NCBI RefSeq assembly: GCF_009295515.1
Contig: NZ_RQVV01000036.1
Location: 1-64,000, forward strand
From: Erwinia endophytica
GTDB lineage: Bacteria; Pseudomonadota; Gammaproteobacteria; Enterobacterales; Enterobacteriaceae
Length of the DNA: 64,000 nucleotides
Direction: 5' to 3'
The position numbers and the translations under genes are program-made. The notes under the pieces are model-generated. The model was not told where the DNA came from and did no database searches. It saw only the letters and a program-made list of their open reading frames with translations. The first letter of the stretch is position 1, and the number at the start of each line of letters is the position of its first letter. Shown piece after piece: positions 35,003-44,693 of the stretch.

Positions 35003-36352
35003 TCAAATCGCCCAACCTCCAGCGTAAAAGGCCACCAGCGCGACCGCTATCACTAGCGTACCGACATTCAGTTTACGCCACTCACCGGCAAAAATACGAC
35101 CAATCACCAGCGAACCAAAGCCCAGCATGATGCCGGTCACGATATTACAGGTCAGCACGATAAATACCGCCGCCAGCAGACCAGACATCGCGTCAACAAA
35201 ATCACTGAAGTCGATTTTCGACACATTACTCAACATCAACAAGCCAACGTACATTAGCGCCGGTGCCGTGGCATAACCCGGAACCAGGTAGGCCAATGGA
35301 GAGAGGAACAGGGTCAGCAAGAACAACACCCCCACCACGATCGCCGTCAAGCCTGTTTTACCGCCCGCCGCCGTACCCGCCGCAGACTCGATATACACCG
35401 CCGCAGGCGCACCGCCGACCAGGCCGGAAAAAATACTGCTCAGGGAGTCAGTAGTCAGTGCCTTACCGCCATTGATGATCTGCTGGTCTTTATCCAGCAG
35501 ATTCGCCTGGCCCGCCACCGCCCGGATAGTGCCGGTGGCATCAAACACAGCGGTCATCACCAGTGCCAGAACACTGGGCAACACGGCAGGTTTCAGCGCG
35601 CCGAGAATATCCAGGCTAAATACCAGTGAATGACCCTGCGTATCCGACAGTGAAGGCATAGCAAACAGTCCCTGATATTTCACTGCGGGATCAAAGAGTA
35701 AGCCGATAATCGAAAGGGCGATCATCGTCAGTAAAATGCCGCCTGGCACGCGCAGTTTTTCCAGACCGAAAATAACGGCCAGCCCCATCAACGACATGAT
35801 AACCGGGAAAGAAGCGAAATCACCCAACGCCACCGGCAGACCTGGCGCGGGATTTTTAACGACCAGGCCAATACCATCGGCGGCAATCAATAGCAGAAAC
35901 AAGCCAATCCCAACGCCAGTACCGTGCGCCACCCCCATCGGCAAGTTGCGCAGAATCCAGGCCCGGATACCGGTTGCAGAAATAATCGTAAACAGTATGC
36001 CCATCAGGAACACCGCGCCCAACGCGACAGGTACACTGATATGCTGGCCCATCACCAGACTGAAAGCGGTAAATGCAGTCAGGGAAATAGCGCAGCCGAT
36101 TGCCATTGGCAGATTAGCCCACAACCCCATTATTAGAGAACCAAAACCCGCCACCAGGCAGGTAGAAACGAAAACGGCTGTCGGAGGGAAACCGGCTTTG
36201 CCCAGCATAGACGGTACAACAATGACCGAATAAACCATGGCCAGAAAGGTGGTGAGGCCGGCTAAAACTTCCTGACGAACTGAACTACCGCGCGCGGAAA
36301 TTTTGAACCACACGTCTAACGAACCGCCGGCCTGATGAGAAGGAGTCGACAT
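35003..36352 (-). CDS. ghxP: Guanine/hypoxanthine permease
   Basis: The 449-residue protein equals E. coli GhxP (YjcD) in length and matches it through the AzgA-type NCS2 family blocks: [30 protein letters not shown]-like, [48 protein letters not shown] and the end FYAGGWAI. It imports guanine and hypoxanthine with protons. A PurR-like half-matching site lies about 40 bases upstream. It is followed by yjcE on the same strand, after a terminator. Confidence 0.94.
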   Translation of the reverse strand: MSTPSHQAGGSLDVWFKISARGSSVRQEVLAGLTTFLAMVYSVIVVPSMLGKAGFPPTAVFVSTCLVAGFGSLIMGLWANLPMAIGCAISLTAFTAFSLVMGQHISVPVALGAVFLMGILFTIISATGIRAWILRNLPMGVAHGTGVGIGLFLLLIAADGIGLVVKNPAPGLPVALGDFASFPVIMSLMGLAVIFGLEKLRVPGGILLTMIALSIIGLLFDPAVKYQGLFAMPSLSDTQGHSLVFSLDILGALKPAVLPSVLALVMTAVFDATGTIRAVAGQANLLDKDQQIINGGKALTTDSLSSIFSGLVGGAPAAVYIESAAGTAAGGKTGLTAIVVGVLFLLTLFLSPLAYLVPGYATAPALMYVGLLMLSNVSKIDFSDFVDAMSGLLAAVFIVLTCNIVTGIMLGFGSLVIGRIFAGEWRKLNVGTLVIAVALVAFYAGGWAI

Positions 36353-36390
36353 TGAGAAAAGTCCCCTGAGATTTCTTATGATTTATGAAA

Positions 36391-36406
36391 AGGCAAACGA
36401 TTATCC
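36391..36406 (-). promoter_or_regulatory. Weak PurR-like site upstream of ghxP
   Basis: AGGCAAACGATTATCC keeps the GCAAACG half of the PurR operator consensus (ACGCAAACGTTTTCNT) but the other half is poor. Placement upstream of a purine permease gene is the main support. Confidence 0.3.
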
Positions 36407-36581
36407 TGCCTTTATCGCTGCACTTTCAACTCTTGATCGTGCATAAATTTGTTTAAATCAGCCACTGCCGCCGACGCGTTAACCGTCAAAACTCTACCCA
36501 TTCGACTGAGACCGTCGTAATAGGATTTACTTATGGCCGTAAACTTGCCAGGCATCCTCAGCCCCTTCGACAAAGGAGGGT

Positions 36582-37052
36582 CTATTTTAGCCCACCAGGA
36601 TCCAGCAGGATCGCGCCTGTACCGCGTTCACTGAGTTGATCATCCGGATTACGCAGCGGACAGTCTTCCATCGACAGGCAGCCACAACCAATGCAACCAT
36701 CCAGATCGTCACGCAGGCGGGTCAATGTGGAGATACGACTGTCCAGTTCATCACGCCACTTTTTGGTCAGCCCGGCCCACTCTTTTGGCGATATGCGTTT
36801 ACCGGCAGGAAACTGCATCAAATGCTCGCCAATGGTAGCCAGAGGAATGCCGATACGCTGTGCGATTTTAATAATCGCCACGCGTCTGAGTACATCACGA
36901 TGATAACGCCGCTGATTACCGGCATTGCGAAAACAGCTGATTAATCCTTTGCTCTCATAGAAATGCAGAGCCGAGACAGCAACGCCGCAGCGTTGCGCTA
37001 CCTCACCCGGCGTCAGCTCGCGCTTATTCGGACAATGGCGATTTTTTTTCAT
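36582..37052 (-). CDS. soxR: Redox-sensing MerR-family regulator SoxR
   Basis: The 156-residue protein has an N-terminal MerR winged helix ([20 protein letters not shown]), a dimerisation coiled coil and the 2Fe-2S cysteine cluster Cys120, Cys123, Cys125 and Cys131 ([12 protein letters not shown]). Oxidation of the cluster by redox-cycling drugs turns on transcription of soxS. The gene is divergent from soxS and the SoxR palindrome lies just upstream of its start. Confidence 0.96.
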   Translation of the reverse strand: MKKNRHCPNKRELTPGEVAQRCGVAVSALHFYESKGLISCFRNAGNQRRYHRDVLRRVAIIKIAQRIGIPLATIGEHLMQFPAGKRISPKEWAGLTKKWRDELDSRISTLTRLRDDLDGCIGCGCLSMEDCPLRNPDDQLSERGTGAILLDPGGLK

Positions 37053-37060
37053 TCAAGGCC

Positions 37061-37091
37061 TTTACCTCAAGTTAACTTGAGGAATTATACT
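37061..37091 (+). promoter_or_regulatory. soxS promoter with SoxR operator
   Basis: A -35 element TTTACC (37061-37066) and a -10 element TATACT (37086-37091) are 19 bases apart, the overlong spacing that SoxR corrects by twisting DNA. Between them lies the palindrome CCTCAAGTTAACTTGAGG (37065-37082), the same as the E. coli soxbox as I recall it. Confidence 0.92.
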
Positions 37092-37165
37092 CAGCAGCCA
37101 TTGAGATGGCGAAATGAAAATTCCAGTTTATTATTTCACGCTGGGTACCAGGGAGAAGACGCAGT

Positions 37166-37594
37166 ATGCATGACGATATCATCCACACGCTTACCGACTG
37201 GATCGAAAGTAATCTTGATAAAACACTGTCCATTGATGAAGTTGCCGCCAAATCAGGCTATTCGAAATGGCATCTGCAAAGGATGTTTCGCTCGGTGACC
37301 CACCAAACGCTTGGCAACTATATTCGTGAACGTCGCCTGACACTGGCCGCGGAAGCTTTACGCCAGACACAGCGCCCGGTTTTTGATATTGCCATGCAAT
37401 ATGGTTACGATTCGCAGCAAACGTTTTCCCGTGTGTTTCGTCGTCAGTTTTCCCTGACGCCAACGGCGTATCGTCACACCATGCGCCGCCAGTCACTGAA
37501 ACATCCGGCAGACTTTCACTTCGACTGTAGTGATTTCCCTGGCTCGGTTTATTCGCCATCATCAGAGAAAAATAGCTGTTCTGCCTGTAATTAA
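37166..37594 (+). CDS. soxS: AraC-family oxidative-stress activator SoxS with C-terminal extension
   Basis: The first ~107 residues match SoxS: two helix-turn-helix motifs (IDEVAAKSGYSKWHLQRMF and VFDIAMQYGYDSQQTFSRVF) that recognise sox/mar/rob boxes. SoxS is a small activator made under SoxR control. This one is 142 residues long, about 35 more than the E. coli protein, with a tail rich in His, Asp, Ser and Cys (ending SCSACN). The soxR-soxS divergent order is conserved. Confidence 0.93.
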   Translation: MHDDIIHTLTDWIESNLDKTLSIDEVAAKSGYSKWHLQRMFRSVTHQTLGNYIRERRLTLAAEALRQTQRPVFDIAMQYGYDSQQTFSRVFRRQFSLTPTAYRHTMRRQSLKHPADFHFDCSDFPGSVYSPSSEKNSCSACN

Positions 37595-37962
37595 CCCAGG
37601 GGATTCATCCCGACAGGCGGAATGAATCCAGGAGGTCATACCTCGCCGCCTTTTAATGAAAATAATTATCGTCTTCATTTCAAAATAAACCCGCCTCGCT
37701 TAAACGCATATCTCCCCACCGATTGCAGTAAAACGGATCTAACTCACGATAAATAAAGCATTATTTTACAACATACAAAAATCCCTCCAGGCAATTATAA
37801 AAATAGTTTAATTTTTAAAATCGGATGATATAATGTGACCGTCGTCACACTTCCATGACCCTGTAGTCAGTTCAAATGAAAAGCAATCCTGGCAACTTTT
37901 CATGCGGACGGGTGACGCTGGCTCAATGTCAGGTCTGATTTGTCGCGGAGTTTTAAAAAGAG

Positions 37963-38244
37963 ATGGCAACCTTAACCGCCAGCCTAATGTTGATGAGGTG
38001 GGAACTGGTAAGCGCAGTAATGATGTTCATGGCCAGCACGTTAAAAGTGAAGTGCCGTCAGACCAGCCATAATGGCATGGCATTCATTTTTACTGGCGTA
38101 GGTATTGGCATGTCCTGCTGGTTTGTGACCGGTCTGCTGGGCATCACTCTGAGTATGGATAACCTGCTCAACTTCTGGCATGTCACCAAAGATGTGTTGG
38201 TAGATGTCATGAGCCACACCCCGGCTGATTATCCTCTCCCTTAA
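37963..38244 (+). CDS. yjcB: YjcB-family small membrane protein
   Basis: The 93-residue product equals E. coli YjcB in length and shares MATLT at the start, LLSAVMMFMAST-like and CWFxxGLLGIT blocks. It has two to three membrane segments. Function is unknown in E. coli too. It lies near soxS as expected. Bases 37595-37962 upstream are AT-rich and show no gene or clear RNA. Confidence 0.88.
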   Translation: MATLTASLMLMRWELVSAVMMFMASTLKVKCRQTSHNGMAFIFTGVGIGMSCWFVTGLLGITLSMDNLLNFWHVTKDVLVDVMSHTPADYPLP

Positions 38245-38302
38245 AAGGCAAGCGAGCCGTTGTTCCCGGAGAAAGCGGCTCGGATAAGCTGTGATTGCAC
38301 GT

Positions 38303-39256
38303 TCAGACTTTCTTCAGCACCACGGGCAATGCAGAGACTTCAGCAGGCGGTCCTGGCATCACGTCAGGTTTATGATCCTGCACCCACATACTCCCCATCA
38401 GCTCGTTCAGTCCCTGATCCAGCCCGGTAACCATACCTGCTCCCGGCGTAAAAGTTAGCTCTCCGAAGTAAATCCGCCCGTCATGGATATACCAGTCCAC
38501 CCGCACATAGTCGAAATCACTGGCCAGCGTCTTACTCAGGTCCAGCACTTTCTGTAGTGTTGGCAATTCATGACTGATATCCAGTCCGGTATCGCGGATC
38601 TTGTAGAAGCACGATGTCAGGTTGTTGACATAGAAGTTCATCGACAACGGTGCATTACCACTGCGGTTATAAATCACCTGTAGCACATACTCAAAGTTAC
38701 CGTCTTTCTTATTGAACATATGAAACTTGTAGTCGATCGCAGCAAGCCTGCCGTCGCCAACGTATTGTTCAACCATAATGCGCGGCTTGATATAACGATA
38801 ATGAATCTCACGAGCCTCCAGCGAAAAGTCACAAGCAAGCCACTCTTCACAGCGCTTAATCAACCATTGCTTCTGCTTGTCGTCCGGCTCATCTAATATG
38901 ATTTCAACCATGCCGGATCCATGATTAGATTTGATAACCGTATTCTTTAACGATTTAAGCCCCAGCAATGTTACAGGTTGCGCAGTTTCATGTAATAGTG
39001 GAACTAAATACTCATCGCCAATGGTTTTTGCAATATAGTCTCGTACCAATACTTTATCCGCAAGGATTCCATAACGGACATAGTCACCCGTGACAAATTT
39101 GCGATAAAGAATTTTCTCATTAAATAATTTTGGCTTGCGAATATTTGGTAACTTTTTAAATTTACGGTAATAATAAAACCTGTCCTGGTAAGACCATGGC
39201 ATTTTCCTGAGAAAAAATAAGACGCTTTTTCTCAATTTCGATTTGAGTTTTAACAT
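38303..39256 (-). CDS. TupA-like ATP-grasp protein (surface polysaccharide)
   Basis: The 317-residue protein has a basic N-terminus (KSKLRKSVLFFLRKMPWSYQ), the block FNEKILYRKF, KSNHGSGM (nucleotide-binding loop), KPRIMVEQYV, DYKFHMF, and FDYVRVDWYIHDGRIYFGEL then TFTPGAG near the end. This matches the TupA-like ATP-grasp family, found in polysaccharide and teichuronopeptide clusters. It probably ligates an acidic group to a sugar. It lies 8 bases after the flippase-like gene, as one transcription unit. Confidence 0.8.
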   Translation of the reverse strand: MLKLKSKLRKSVLFFLRKMPWSYQDRFYYYRKFKKLPNIRKPKLFNEKILYRKFVTGDYVRYGILADKVLVRDYIAKTIGDEYLVPLLHETAQPVTLLGLKSLKNTVIKSNHGSGMVEIILDEPDDKQKQWLIKRCEEWLACDFSLEAREIHYRYIKPRIMVEQYVGDGRLAAIDYKFHMFNKKDGNFEYVLQVIYNRSGNAPLSMNFYVNNLTSCFYKIRDTGLDISHELPTLQKVLDLSKTLASDFDYVRVDWYIHDGRIYFGELTFTPGAGMVTGLDQGLNELMGSMWVQDHKPDVMPGPPAEVSALPVVLKKV

Positions 39257-39264
39257 TTTTTACC

Positions 39265-40521
39265 TCATTTGTAGGTTTTGTAGTTAAGCGAGGAAAGCTG
39301 TATTTTAAGAATGACACCATTCTTAAAAAAATAATTCATTACCGTCAGGGACAAAAGTTCACTAACAAGTACGCTCCAGGCAGCGCCGGTCAATCCCCAG
39401 GCACGAATGAAAAACCAGTTAGTCGCCCCACTAATCACCAGCAGTAAAAAAATCTTCACTAGCAGATAATTAAACCCACCTTCTTTCACTATATAGCGAT
39501 AAGCGACTGTTCCCATTGCCGAAAAACAGGTTCCCAACGACAATAACATGACGAGACGCCCCGATTGTGTATAGTCATGTCCATAAAGGAAACGGATAAT
39601 CTCTCCGCCAAACATCGCAACAATGAGAAACATCAACAAAGAAACCGCCATAACATAGCCATACAACTTTGCTGCCAACTTTGCTGCCACATCCGCCCGC
39701 TCCTTGAAAATCTCAGAAAAGCTGGAAGTAATGATGGCCGCCGGAATAAAAATCCACGACGCAGAAATCGTGTTCGCCGCGGTAAACAGCCCCAACTCAT
39801 GCGCTGATCCCACTCCCACCAGGAAAAATTGTGCCAACTTTACCTGTATAGAGATAAACATACTGGAAATAGCCAACGGCAATCCGGCATGTAACAGATA
39901 ACGCAGATAGCAACGATGTTTACGCTTTGGTGGCAGATGGATGCTATTTGTCTGAAAAAAGAGCTTTCTTTTGATCAGGTAAGGCACCAACGTCACTGAC
40001 ACGATCGATAACGACAACCACATGGGATTCAGCTTCCACCGTGCAATGACGAAGCTAATTCCAAAACTGAGCACCATTCCTGTCGCATTGGCAACAGTAT
40101 TCATGCGCGATTTCAGTCGGGCATTATTGTAAACACTGAAAATATCTTGCGTCACAAACATAGCAGACCAAAACGAAGCCATTGCGAAAACTAAAAAATT
40201 TTCCCGCATCATTAACCAGACATAAATCAGTACCGGTACGGACAGCAACAATAACAGCACCATACGTAATCTTTTTGCCACCGCCATCAGGCGAATACCT
40301 TTAGTGGTACTTTTGCTAATACTTTTAAATAAAATGGTTTCAGTGCCAAAAATAGCTACAGTCTGAATGATCGAAAATACGGAAGCAGAGAATGCCATTT
40401 GTCCCAAAACTGCAGGACCAAAAGATTTTGCCACATAAGAGGTGACAAATATCACGCCGAATACAGAGACCACCTTCTCCGACATCATCCAGGCTGCATT
40501 TGATACGACACGGTGTTTCAT
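39265..40521 (-). CDS. Wzx-like polysaccharide flippase (MATE/PST superfamily)
   Basis: The 418-residue protein has about 12 hydrophobic segments and the profile of oligosaccharide flippases: VVSNAAWMMSEKVVSVFGVI, ARFGPxxLGQMAF-like, GLFTAANTISASWIFIPAAI and SFSEIFKE in the middle. It would move a lipid-linked glycan across the inner membrane. The start at 40521 has AAGGATG upstream; the frame to 40614 is rejected. With the ATP-grasp gene it makes a two-gene islet without glycosyltransferases. Confidence 0.8.
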   Translation of the reverse strand: MKHRVVSNAAWMMSEKVVSVFGVIFVTSYVAKSFGPAVLGQMAFSASVFSIIQTVAIFGTETILFKSISKSTTKGIRLMAVAKRLRMVLLLLLSVPVLIYVWLMMRENFLVFAMASFWSAMFVTQDIFSVYNNARLKSRMNTVANATGMVLSFGISFVIARWKLNPMWLSLSIVSVTLVPYLIKRKLFFQTNSIHLPPKRKHRCYLRYLLHAGLPLAISSMFISIQVKLAQFFLVGVGSAHELGLFTAANTISASWIFIPAAIITSSFSEIFKERADVAAKLAAKLYGYVMAVSLLMFLIVAMFGGEIIRFLYGHDYTQSGRLVMLLSLGTCFSAMGTVAYRYIVKEGGFNYLLVKIFLLLVISGATNWFFIRAWGLTGAAWSVLVSELLSLTVMNYFFKNGVILKIQLSSLNYKTYK

Positions 40522-41063
40522 CCAGGCATCCTTTGTAGCGCTTAATGTATTGCAAGACCCGATACATCCTTGTCGATAAAGGAGAAAGTTATGCCAGGCA
40601 CCTTCTGGACCCAAACAGGTCCTGAATCATTATTATGATAGGTATTATTCAACTGAGTGAAACCCGTTATTAAAAAATTTATTTTAACTCCATCACATTT
40701 CAAGAATGGTCAGATTATATCTGTACTTGAATATTTGTGAGTCTGGTCAAAAAATCCATGCAACCACAATTTTATTCTGGTACAGGATTCTTCCCCGCAT
40801 GGGATTAATCCGTATGGCCTACTGGTTTTCGTCATCCACAAAAACGAATTTATAACAAAAAACCAAATGTCGAAAGCGAACTGTAATCCAATGAAATAAA
40901 ATAGGAGAAATCTCATGATGATATTTTTTCAGAATACCTTAAGTTAATACATGACATTCAAATCGCGTACTTAACAACGTTAAGATAATTTCTTGAGCAT
41001 TTAGGTCCATCAATTATCTAAGTTGTTCTCATCACATTATAGTTAAGAAAGGTAATAACATTT
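40522..41063. other. AT-rich gap with no supported gene
   Basis: About 540 bases. A minus-strand 68-codon frame (40710-40916) has no ribosome binding site and no family likeness. I see no clear promoter. High AT content matches the islet on both sides. Confidence 0.4.
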
Positions 41064-41459
41064 ATGAGAAAGTCACGATATACAGAAGAGCAAATCACCA
41101 ATGCTATTAAAGCATCCGAATGCGGCGTTAAAGTGAAGGCTATTTGTGAAGAACTGAAGATCTCTGAGGCAACCTTCTACAGTTGGAAAAAGAAATACTC
41201 TGGGCTTTTTTCAGAAGAAGGAAGAAGAATCAAAGAGTTAGAGGAAAGGTTACACAGTATGGAACGTGAACTGCAGATACTCTCCTCCGACAAGGAGATG
41301 CTACAAAGTGTACTGAAAAACTTCTTTACTACCAATGACAAACGTCAGGCAGTTAATTTTCTACAGAACACTTATGACATCGGAACCCGCCGTAGTTGCC
41401 GTTTGCTGGATATTAGCCGTAGTGTGTATCACTATCCATACAACTTAGAAAATCATTAG
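41064..41459 (+). CDS. IS3-family OrfA-like protein fused to the first part of OrfB, stand-alone
   Basis: The 131-residue product has the OrfA helix-turn-helix (SRYTEEQITNAIKASECGVK, ISEATFYSWKKKYSG), a leucine-zipper-like helix (about 55-90) and then, in the same frame, the OrfB start (KRQAVNFLQNTYDIGTRRSC, RLLDISRSVYHY). The DDE domain is absent, and no terminal inverted repeats are seen nearby. AAGAAAGG precedes the ATG. It may be a domesticated DNA-binding protein or a truncated IS remnant. The intact frame and distinct AT-rich codons favour retention (inference). Confidence 0.65.
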   Translation: MRKSRYTEEQITNAIKASECGVKVKAICEELKISEATFYSWKKKYSGLFSEEGRRIKELEERLHSMERELQILSSDKEMLQSVLKNFFTTNDKRQAVNFLQNTYDIGTRRSCRLLDISRSVYHYPYNLENH

Positions 41460-41647
41460 TCTCAATGGACAACATATTTTTCTATGAACACAGACTAATT
41501 AAAATATTCACTCTGTTAATTGAATAATAAACATTCATTGCAATAACAACATACATCTCTGATGAGTGGATCAACAATACTATTGCCTACCCGGCCGGAC
41601 GCCTCATTGGCAACATTAAAACTACCCTTTTAAGTCATAGAGTTAGT

Positions 41648-41683
41648 GGTGCATTTATCTCAAAACAAAGTGATAAATGCACC
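41648..41683. repeat. Perfect 12-bp inverted repeat
   Basis: GGTGCATTTATC (41648-41659) and GATAAATGCACC (41672-41683) flank a 12-base spacer, about 190 bases after the OrfA-like gene. No T-run follows. It could be an operator or a weak terminator. Confidence 0.55.
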
Positions 41684-41974
41684 CATTGTGACATTAAGAG
41701 CACTTACAGGTTACACACCACATCTCCCGTTAACTGCAAAGACAGTGCTCTCTCCTGATTTAACGCTGACTCACCACATTCGCCCTTCAGGAAAGACCAT
41801 CCCATATAAAGTCTAAATAATTCAAACAGTCGACACTGACACGGGTACAGTCACAACATGACCAATGGGAAGAATAACAGGTAAACCGTTAAAAAAATTA
41901 GCCTTAATCCCCAACACACCGTAAAACCAGGTCCCTCTACACGGATAGTACCGAAAGAAATTAAGTAGTAATAA

Positions 41975-42055
41975 TTAATTTTCAATAAAATTTAGTCCAA
42001 AATATGAACAATAGAAAAGCATTACCGCCAGCGTTTCTAATGTTTTTATCCTCAT
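41975..42055 (-). CDS. Candidate small membrane protein, 26 residues
   Basis: An ATG at 42055 has AGAGGAG four to five bases upstream and opens a 26-codon frame (MRIKTLETLAVMLFYCSYFG then LNFIEN): a charged start followed by a single hydrophobic stretch, the pattern of small bacterial membrane proteins. CTCTT just upstream can pair with the AAGAG of the ribosome binding site, which could control translation. I recognise no named family. Confidence 0.35.
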   Translation of the reverse strand: MRIKTLETLAVMLFYCSYFGLNFIEN

Positions 42056-42664
42056 GTCGCTCCTCTTTTTTCAAGAGTACAGGAAAACTATTTGAGTTGA
42101 TCTTGAGTTAATCGTGGTTTGGCAAATGAAAACTTATCTCAAAAATCATTGTTGAAAGAATAAGCAAAGAAGGTTAACTGTCCCAAACCAGGGACAAATA
42201 ACATTAGCGATTATTCTTATAGCGGAACAATGGTTTCCTGTGGCAGATGCCACAAGAGTAAAAATCGATCATCGCCAGCGGAAAGTATGATTGAAAACAG
42301 GAATGGATATAATTAATTTGAATTAAAATGGCCATTTTACGGCCTGTATGGAATAACTAAACGGGATAATTGCGAATATTCCGCTCTTTAGAGAGGGGCA
42401 ATCCAGCACCACAAACTCAAACTTTGTCCTGCCAGCCAGTACCACCCAAGCCTCAAGATCAGCATTAATCCGGATGATGAGCTCAGGGCCGATGCGAACT
42501 TACGCCGCCCGGCCAACGACCAATAGCATCCGTAAAACAAACGGCGCTCATGAGAGCCCGGCAGCATACCTGTTGCCAGGGTAGAAACTGCGACGCTGGG
42601 ATGATGTAAACGCTACACAGCACAGTCAGATAATATCTGACCACCGCCCCCTGCCAGTACAGGG
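42056..42664. other. Gap with short hairpins and an unassigned open stretch
   Basis: A short stem TGTGGC/GCCACA lies at 42239-42254. From about 42390 to 42610 the GC content rises, and all-sense stretches without good starts occur on both strands; I suspect debris but cannot name a source. No RNA gene is recognised. Confidence 0.3.
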
Positions 42665-43102
42665 TTACTTGTTTTCTTTCTCAACGTCGTCAATTTTCCA
42701 GCCCTTATGATCCCGACGCATGGTGACCAACAACAGTTGTTGATCGTTGGGATCATTACCCAGTGTCACGTCGCCAGAGGCGGTTTCACCGTTGATAGTG
42801 AAGCGGCTGACGCTGACATGATCCACCCAGGAATCGCTGTAGTCCTGATCCTGTAGAAAATAGTCATCATCCATACCATCAGGACTTTTGATCAGTACGT
42901 AAATTTTTTGCAGCAGCTGCGGTGTCACATAATCGTTCAACTGTGGGTCGTGCTCATCAATCGGACTTTCGTCCTTGCTCAACGCACTGAGGTACCAGCT
43001 ATAAAAGTTTTTGCTGATGGTCTGAGGGCCGCTAATCTGCTTCGCCACTGCGGCATGCACAGTAAGCAGCGCGATGCCCAGCGCCAGTAACCATTTTTTC
43101 AT
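42665..43102 (-). CDS. Periplasmic protein, DUF3828-like
   Basis: The 145-residue protein has a signal peptide (MKKWLLALGIALLTVHAAVA) and a small alpha/beta domain with NFYSWYLSALSKDES, YVTPQLLQKI, DYFLQDQDYSDSW and WKIDDVEKE at the end. This fits the DUF3828 family of periplasmic proteins with NTF2-like fold. No catalytic residues can be named. An ATG at 43111 is the alternative start. It is transcribed alone. Confidence 0.7.
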   Translation of the reverse strand: MKKWLLALGIALLTVHAAVAKQISGPQTISKNFYSWYLSALSKDESPIDEHDPQLNDYVTPQLLQKIYVLIKSPDGMDDDYFLQDQDYSDSWVDHVSVSRFTINGETASGDVTLGNDPNDQQLLLVTMRRDHKGWKIDDVEKENK

Positions 43103-43236
43103 TAATACCATCTCTGCCTGATTATCTCTTCCTGCTACGGTCCATGCGCATCCCTGCGCGATGTTGCCAGAAGCGTGGCTAATTTACCCTTTAACATTAT
43201 CCAGTGAGTATATTTCCGCATTTTTTTAGTAAATGT

Positions 43237-43992
43237 TTATACCGGGGTCACAGACAACCAATGTTGTATCACCTTGACCAGCGCGGCAGGTTGCTCCAGA
43301 GGCAGCATATGACCTGAATTATCAATGATTTCCAGGCTGGCCCGGGGAATCATCTCACACAACGTCCGGGATTCCTGCACACTGCGCATCCGATCCTGCC
43401 CGGCAGCGATCACGAATGTCGGACAGGCTATCTGATGCAGCAAATGTGTGTCACTGTTGCGCGCCATCAGCAACTGCCGACAATACGCTTCTTTACCCAT
43501 CCTCAGGCTCATTTGATGAATTTGCGACTGTAAATGCACATTTTCAGCATGTTCCTGGCTCAGTGATAACGCAATCGCTTTGTGCCCAAGACCGCGAAAA
43601 GCCCCCTGTGAAGCACGCAGTGACCTGGCTGCGGCGGCCTTGAAAGCCTGTGACTGCGGGCTGTCCTGTTGACTGGAAGTGGCAATCAAAATCAGTCGCT
43701 GGACCCGTTCCGGCGCCTGACGAATCATTTCGCGAGCCACATAGCCCCCCAGTGAAAACCCCACCAGCGTGAACCGCTCTGGCGCCCCGGCCAGCACACT
43801 TGCCGCCATGGTCTCCAGTGAGTCATCTCGCGATAAATCACCATAAATCAGCGGCCCGTAAGCAGCTAAATCATCGACCATTTCCTGCCACAACCCAGCG
43901 TCACACATCATGCCAGGCACTAACACCATCCCCGCCATGTCACCCTGCTCCGTTAGCTGCAATGGATTCATGATAACAGTATTGCAACCCAC
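43237..43992 (-). CDS. Alpha/beta hydrolase
   Basis: The 251-residue protein has the alpha/beta hydrolase landmarks: VLVPGMMCDAGLW near the oxyanion loop, nucleophile elbow GFSLGG, an Asp in AAGQDRMR and a His in DNSGHMLPLEQP. Substrate is unknown. GTG at 43992 is the longest start; the ATG at 43971 (MNPLQL) is equally possible, and neither has a good ribosome binding site. It lies between the DUF3828-like gene and ssb. Confidence 0.85.
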   Translation of the reverse strand: MGCNTVIMNPLQLTEQGDMAGMVLVPGMMCDAGLWQEMVDDLAAYGPLIYGDLSRDDSLETMAASVLAGAPERFTLVGFSLGGYVAREMIRQAPERVQRLILIATSSQQDSPQSQAFKAAAARSLRASQGAFRGLGHKAIALSLSQEHAENVHLQSQIHQMSLRMGKEAYCRQLLMARNSDTHLLHQIACPTFVIAAGQDRMRSVQESRTLCEMIPRASLEIIDNSGHMLPLEQPAALVKVIQHWLSVTPV

Positions 43993-44091
43993 TCATTCAA
44001 TACTGTTGGTGATTTAAAGCTGCCCACACAGAGATGATTAATTATGCTCACAGTAAGACATCAAACACGATGGGATAAGACAACGACAGAC

Positions 44092-44117
44092 AAAAAAAAG
44101 CCCCAATTCTCTGGGGC
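44092..44117 (-). terminator. Intrinsic terminator of ssb
   Basis: On the minus strand GCCCCA and TGGGGC form a 6-bp stem with a 6-base loop, followed by eight T residues (44099-44092). It lies 43 bases after the ssb stop. Confidence 0.88.
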
Positions 44118-44159
44118 ATTTTAGCAACATCAACAATTTTTAACGGACGGTCACAAAAT

Positions 44160-44693
44160 TTAGAACGGAATATCGTCGTCAAAATCCATTGGCGGTTCAT
44201 TGTTCGCTGGCGCACTGCCCGGCTGTGCCTGTGGACGCGCTGGCTGTCCGCCGCTGAACTGGCTACCAGCACCCTGCGGCTGCTGCGGCTGGCCCCAACC
44301 GTTGTTGCCCTGAGCGCCGGCCGGCGCGCCAGCACCACCGTTTTGGCGACCACCCAACATCTGCATGGTACCACCAACGTTAACCACCACTTCCGTCGTG
44401 TATTTTTCCACACCGGCCTGATCAGTCCATTTGCGGGTCTGCAGTGCGCCTTCAATATAAACCTGAGAACCTTTACGCAGGTATTCACCCGCCACTTCTG
44501 CCAACTTGCCGAACAGCACGACACGATGCCATTCCGTCTTCTCTTTGGTTTCGCCAGTCTGTTTGTCACGCCAGCTTTCGGACGTGGCCAGAGTAATGTT
44601 GGCAACGGCACCACCATTTGGCATGTAGCGGACTTCCGGATCTTGACCCAGGTTACCCACCAGGATCACTTTGTTTACGCCTCTGCTGGCCAT
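44160..44693 (-). CDS. ssb: Single-stranded DNA-binding protein
   Basis: The 177-residue protein has the OB-fold DNA-binding domain (about 1-112, starting [20 protein letters not shown] and with [27 protein letters not shown]), a Gly/Gln-rich linker and the acidic partner-binding tip MDFDDDIPF. It coats single-stranded DNA in replication and repair. It is divergent from uvrA with a LexA box between them, as in E. coli. Length agrees with the E. coli protein (178). Confidence 0.97.
   Translation of the reverse strand: MASRGVNKVILVGNLGQDPEVRYMPNGGAVANITLATSESWRDKQTGETKEKTEWHRVVLFGKLAEVAGEYLRKGSQVYIEGALQTRKWTDQAGVEKYTTEVVVNVGGTMQMLGGRQNGGAGAPAGAQGNNGWGQPQQPQGAGSQFSGGQPARPQAQPGSAPANNEPPMDFDDDIPF

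Noticed and set aside
40710-40916. 68-codon minus-strand frame in the gap before the OrfA-like gene
   Set aside because: No ribosome binding site and no recognisable features beyond chance hydrophobicity.
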